From JAWSVE01 sp050789445 (GTDB lineage: Bacteria > Pseudomonadota > Gammaproteobacteria > Pseudomonadales > Cellvibrionaceae): 64,000 nucleotides of DNA. How positions within the stretch are numbered: position 1 is the stretch's first letter; each line of letters begins with the position of its first letter. Shown piece by piece: positions 63,251-64,000 of the stretch. The position numbers and the translations under genes are program-made. The stretch spans positions 2,108,001 to 2,172,000 of the forward strand of contig JAILXR010000001.1 in NCBI GenBank assembly GCA_050789445.1, in the 5' to 3' direction. Below the pieces are notes generated by a model. The model had not been told where the DNA came from. It saw only the letters and a program-made list of their open reading frames with translations, and made no database searches.

Positions 63251-63685
63251 TTAGCTGTATCTTTTTTTCGCCTGAAGACAAACTGCATCAACCAATTGAT
63301 TACCCACGGATTCAAACCAACTTCCCGCTGCCAGTGCAACCAATTTATTTTTAAATTCAAAGGTTAAGGACAAACTGACCTTGCATGCCGAGTCACCCAA
63401 AGCCTCAAACGTCCACTGGCCATCTAATTGTTTAAACGGGCCATCAACTAATTGCATATTCACACATTGATTTTTCTCCAACATATTTCGAGTGATAAAG
63501 CTTTGTGAGAACTTACCTTTTTTTAAATCAAGTCGCGCCTCAATGCAAGCGTCAGTTTTCGACAAAATTTCTGAACCGACACAGCCATCCATAAATTCAG
63601 GATAAGCTTCTATATCGTTGACCAACTCAAACATTTGAGAAGGTGTGTATTCAACCAATGCAGTTCTTTCTATTGTTTTCGACAC
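63251..63685 (-). CDS. ratA: Ribosome association toxin RatA-like protein (START/Coq10 fold)
   Basis: 144 residues with the START-like fold: MFELVNDIEAYPEFMDGCVG, then LKKGKFSQSFITRN and VNMQLVDGPFKQLDGQWTFE. In E. coli RatA has been reported to block 70S formation, and the same fold as Coq10 suggests quinone binding; the true function in this organism is open. The GTG start has AAAGAG upstream. It is paired with rnfH 46 bases downstream. Confidence 0.88.
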   Translation of the reverse strand: MSKTIERTALVEYTPSQMFELVNDIEAYPEFMDGCVGSEILSKTDACIEARLDLKKGKFSQSFITRNMLEKNQCVNMQLVDGPFKQLDGQWTFEALGDSACKVSLSLTFEFKNKLVALAAGSWFESVGNQLVDAVCLQAKKRYS

Positions 63686-63771
63686 TAGTGGCTCTTTATC
63701 TTTAATCTAAATTATTGAGTGATATTTTTTAAATACTGACTTTTTCAGCTCAGCTTTTTATTTACAATGCG

Positions 63772-64000
63772 CTAACCAACAAATTGCTCCCACATTAGAA
63801 CAACAAAAACCAAACCTACTAAAACAGGTGAGATGTAACGAACAAATACTCGCCACAACTCAAACATTTCTTGCGATTCATGAGACATTTCATTTCGCAC
63901 ATGTGTTTTATGCATACACCAACCAGCAAAGATGGCAATAAACATTCCACCAAGTGGCAACATTATTTGCGATGTCAAAAAATCCACAAAATCGAAAAAT
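63772..64000 (-). CDS. Sodium-dependent transporter (NSS/SNF family), C-terminal part only
   Basis: 76 residues at the right edge; the start lies beyond the window. The visible part, FFDFVDFLTSQIMLPLGGMF followed by IAIFAGWCMHKTHV, is the end of the neurotransmitter:sodium symporter fold, and a last hydrophobic segment runs RYISPVLVGLVFVVLMWEQF. It likely imports an amino acid or osmolyte with sodium. It lies after ratA, where smpB is expected in Pseudomonas. Confidence 0.75.
   Translation of the reverse strand, partial: FFDFVDFLTSQIMLPLGGMFIAIFAGWCMHKTHVRNEMSHESQEMFELWRVFVRYISPVLVGLVFVVLMWEQFVG

Overview
The window is chromosomal DNA of a marine-type gammaproteobacterium with moderately low GC. 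The right two thirds keep the gene order of Pseudomonas and its relatives almost unchanged: tRNA-Leu, secG, tpiA, glmM, folP, ftsH, rlmE, yhbY, greA, carB, carA, dapB, dnaJ, dnaK, grpE, recN, fur, bamE, rnfH, ratA. Gene order and families fit the Pseudomonadales/Cellvibrionales area. I cannot name a genus from sequence alone.

Region 1 (1-8.6 kb). A partial valine-pyruvate aminotransferase gene sits at the left edge. It is followed by an exported protein of degenerate helical repeats, and then by an uncommon same-strand set: a seven-transmembrane histidine kinase with a periplasmic carbohydrate-binding-like domain, a large exported protein, a predicted outer-membrane beta-barrel and a small Cys-rich exported protein. 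The matching NarL/LuxR response regulator is divergent. This looks like a self-contained envelope sensing and surface module, and I do not recognise its structural genes.

Region 2 (8.6-18 kb). Single genes of mixed function: a transglutaminase-like protein, a GNAT-nitrilase fusion, a crotonase, a lipoprotein beside a decayed copy of itself, a large unknown protein, a DEDDh exonuclease, a tiny Lys-rich protein, a DUF4197 lipoprotein, thioredoxin 2, a CvfB-like S1 protein and a gamma-glutamylcyclotransferase-like protein.

Region 3 (18-22.9 kb). An accessory patch directly beside the 3' end of tRNA-Leu(GAG). It holds a broken two-gene operon, a 10-C homopolymer, a four-gene cassette ending in a cytoplasmic-type class 3 lipase, and an orphan exported protein. 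The usual rimP-nusA genes are missing at this point.

Region 4 (22.9-36.1 kb). The housekeeping block for triose-phosphate isomerase, cell-wall precursor, folate, membrane proteolysis, rRNA methylation and carbamoyl phosphate, with several clear terminators.

Region 5 (36.1-54.3 kb). About 18 kb lies between carA and dapB. It holds a chemoreceptor and a type I secretion operon: ABC exporter, HlyD adaptor, a TPR-glycosyltransferase, a small membrane protein and a 3199-residue RTX protein with three cadherin-like domains. A TolC partner is not in the window.

Region 6 (54.3-64 kb). dapB, a DUF502 membrane protein, the dnaJ-dnaK-grpE chaperone genes with a near-consensus heat-shock promoter, recN behind a LexA-like site, fur, bamE, rnfH, ratA and the end of a sodium:neurotransmitter-symporter gene. 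Several genes here and in region 4 use TTG or GTG starts supported by ribosome binding sites.
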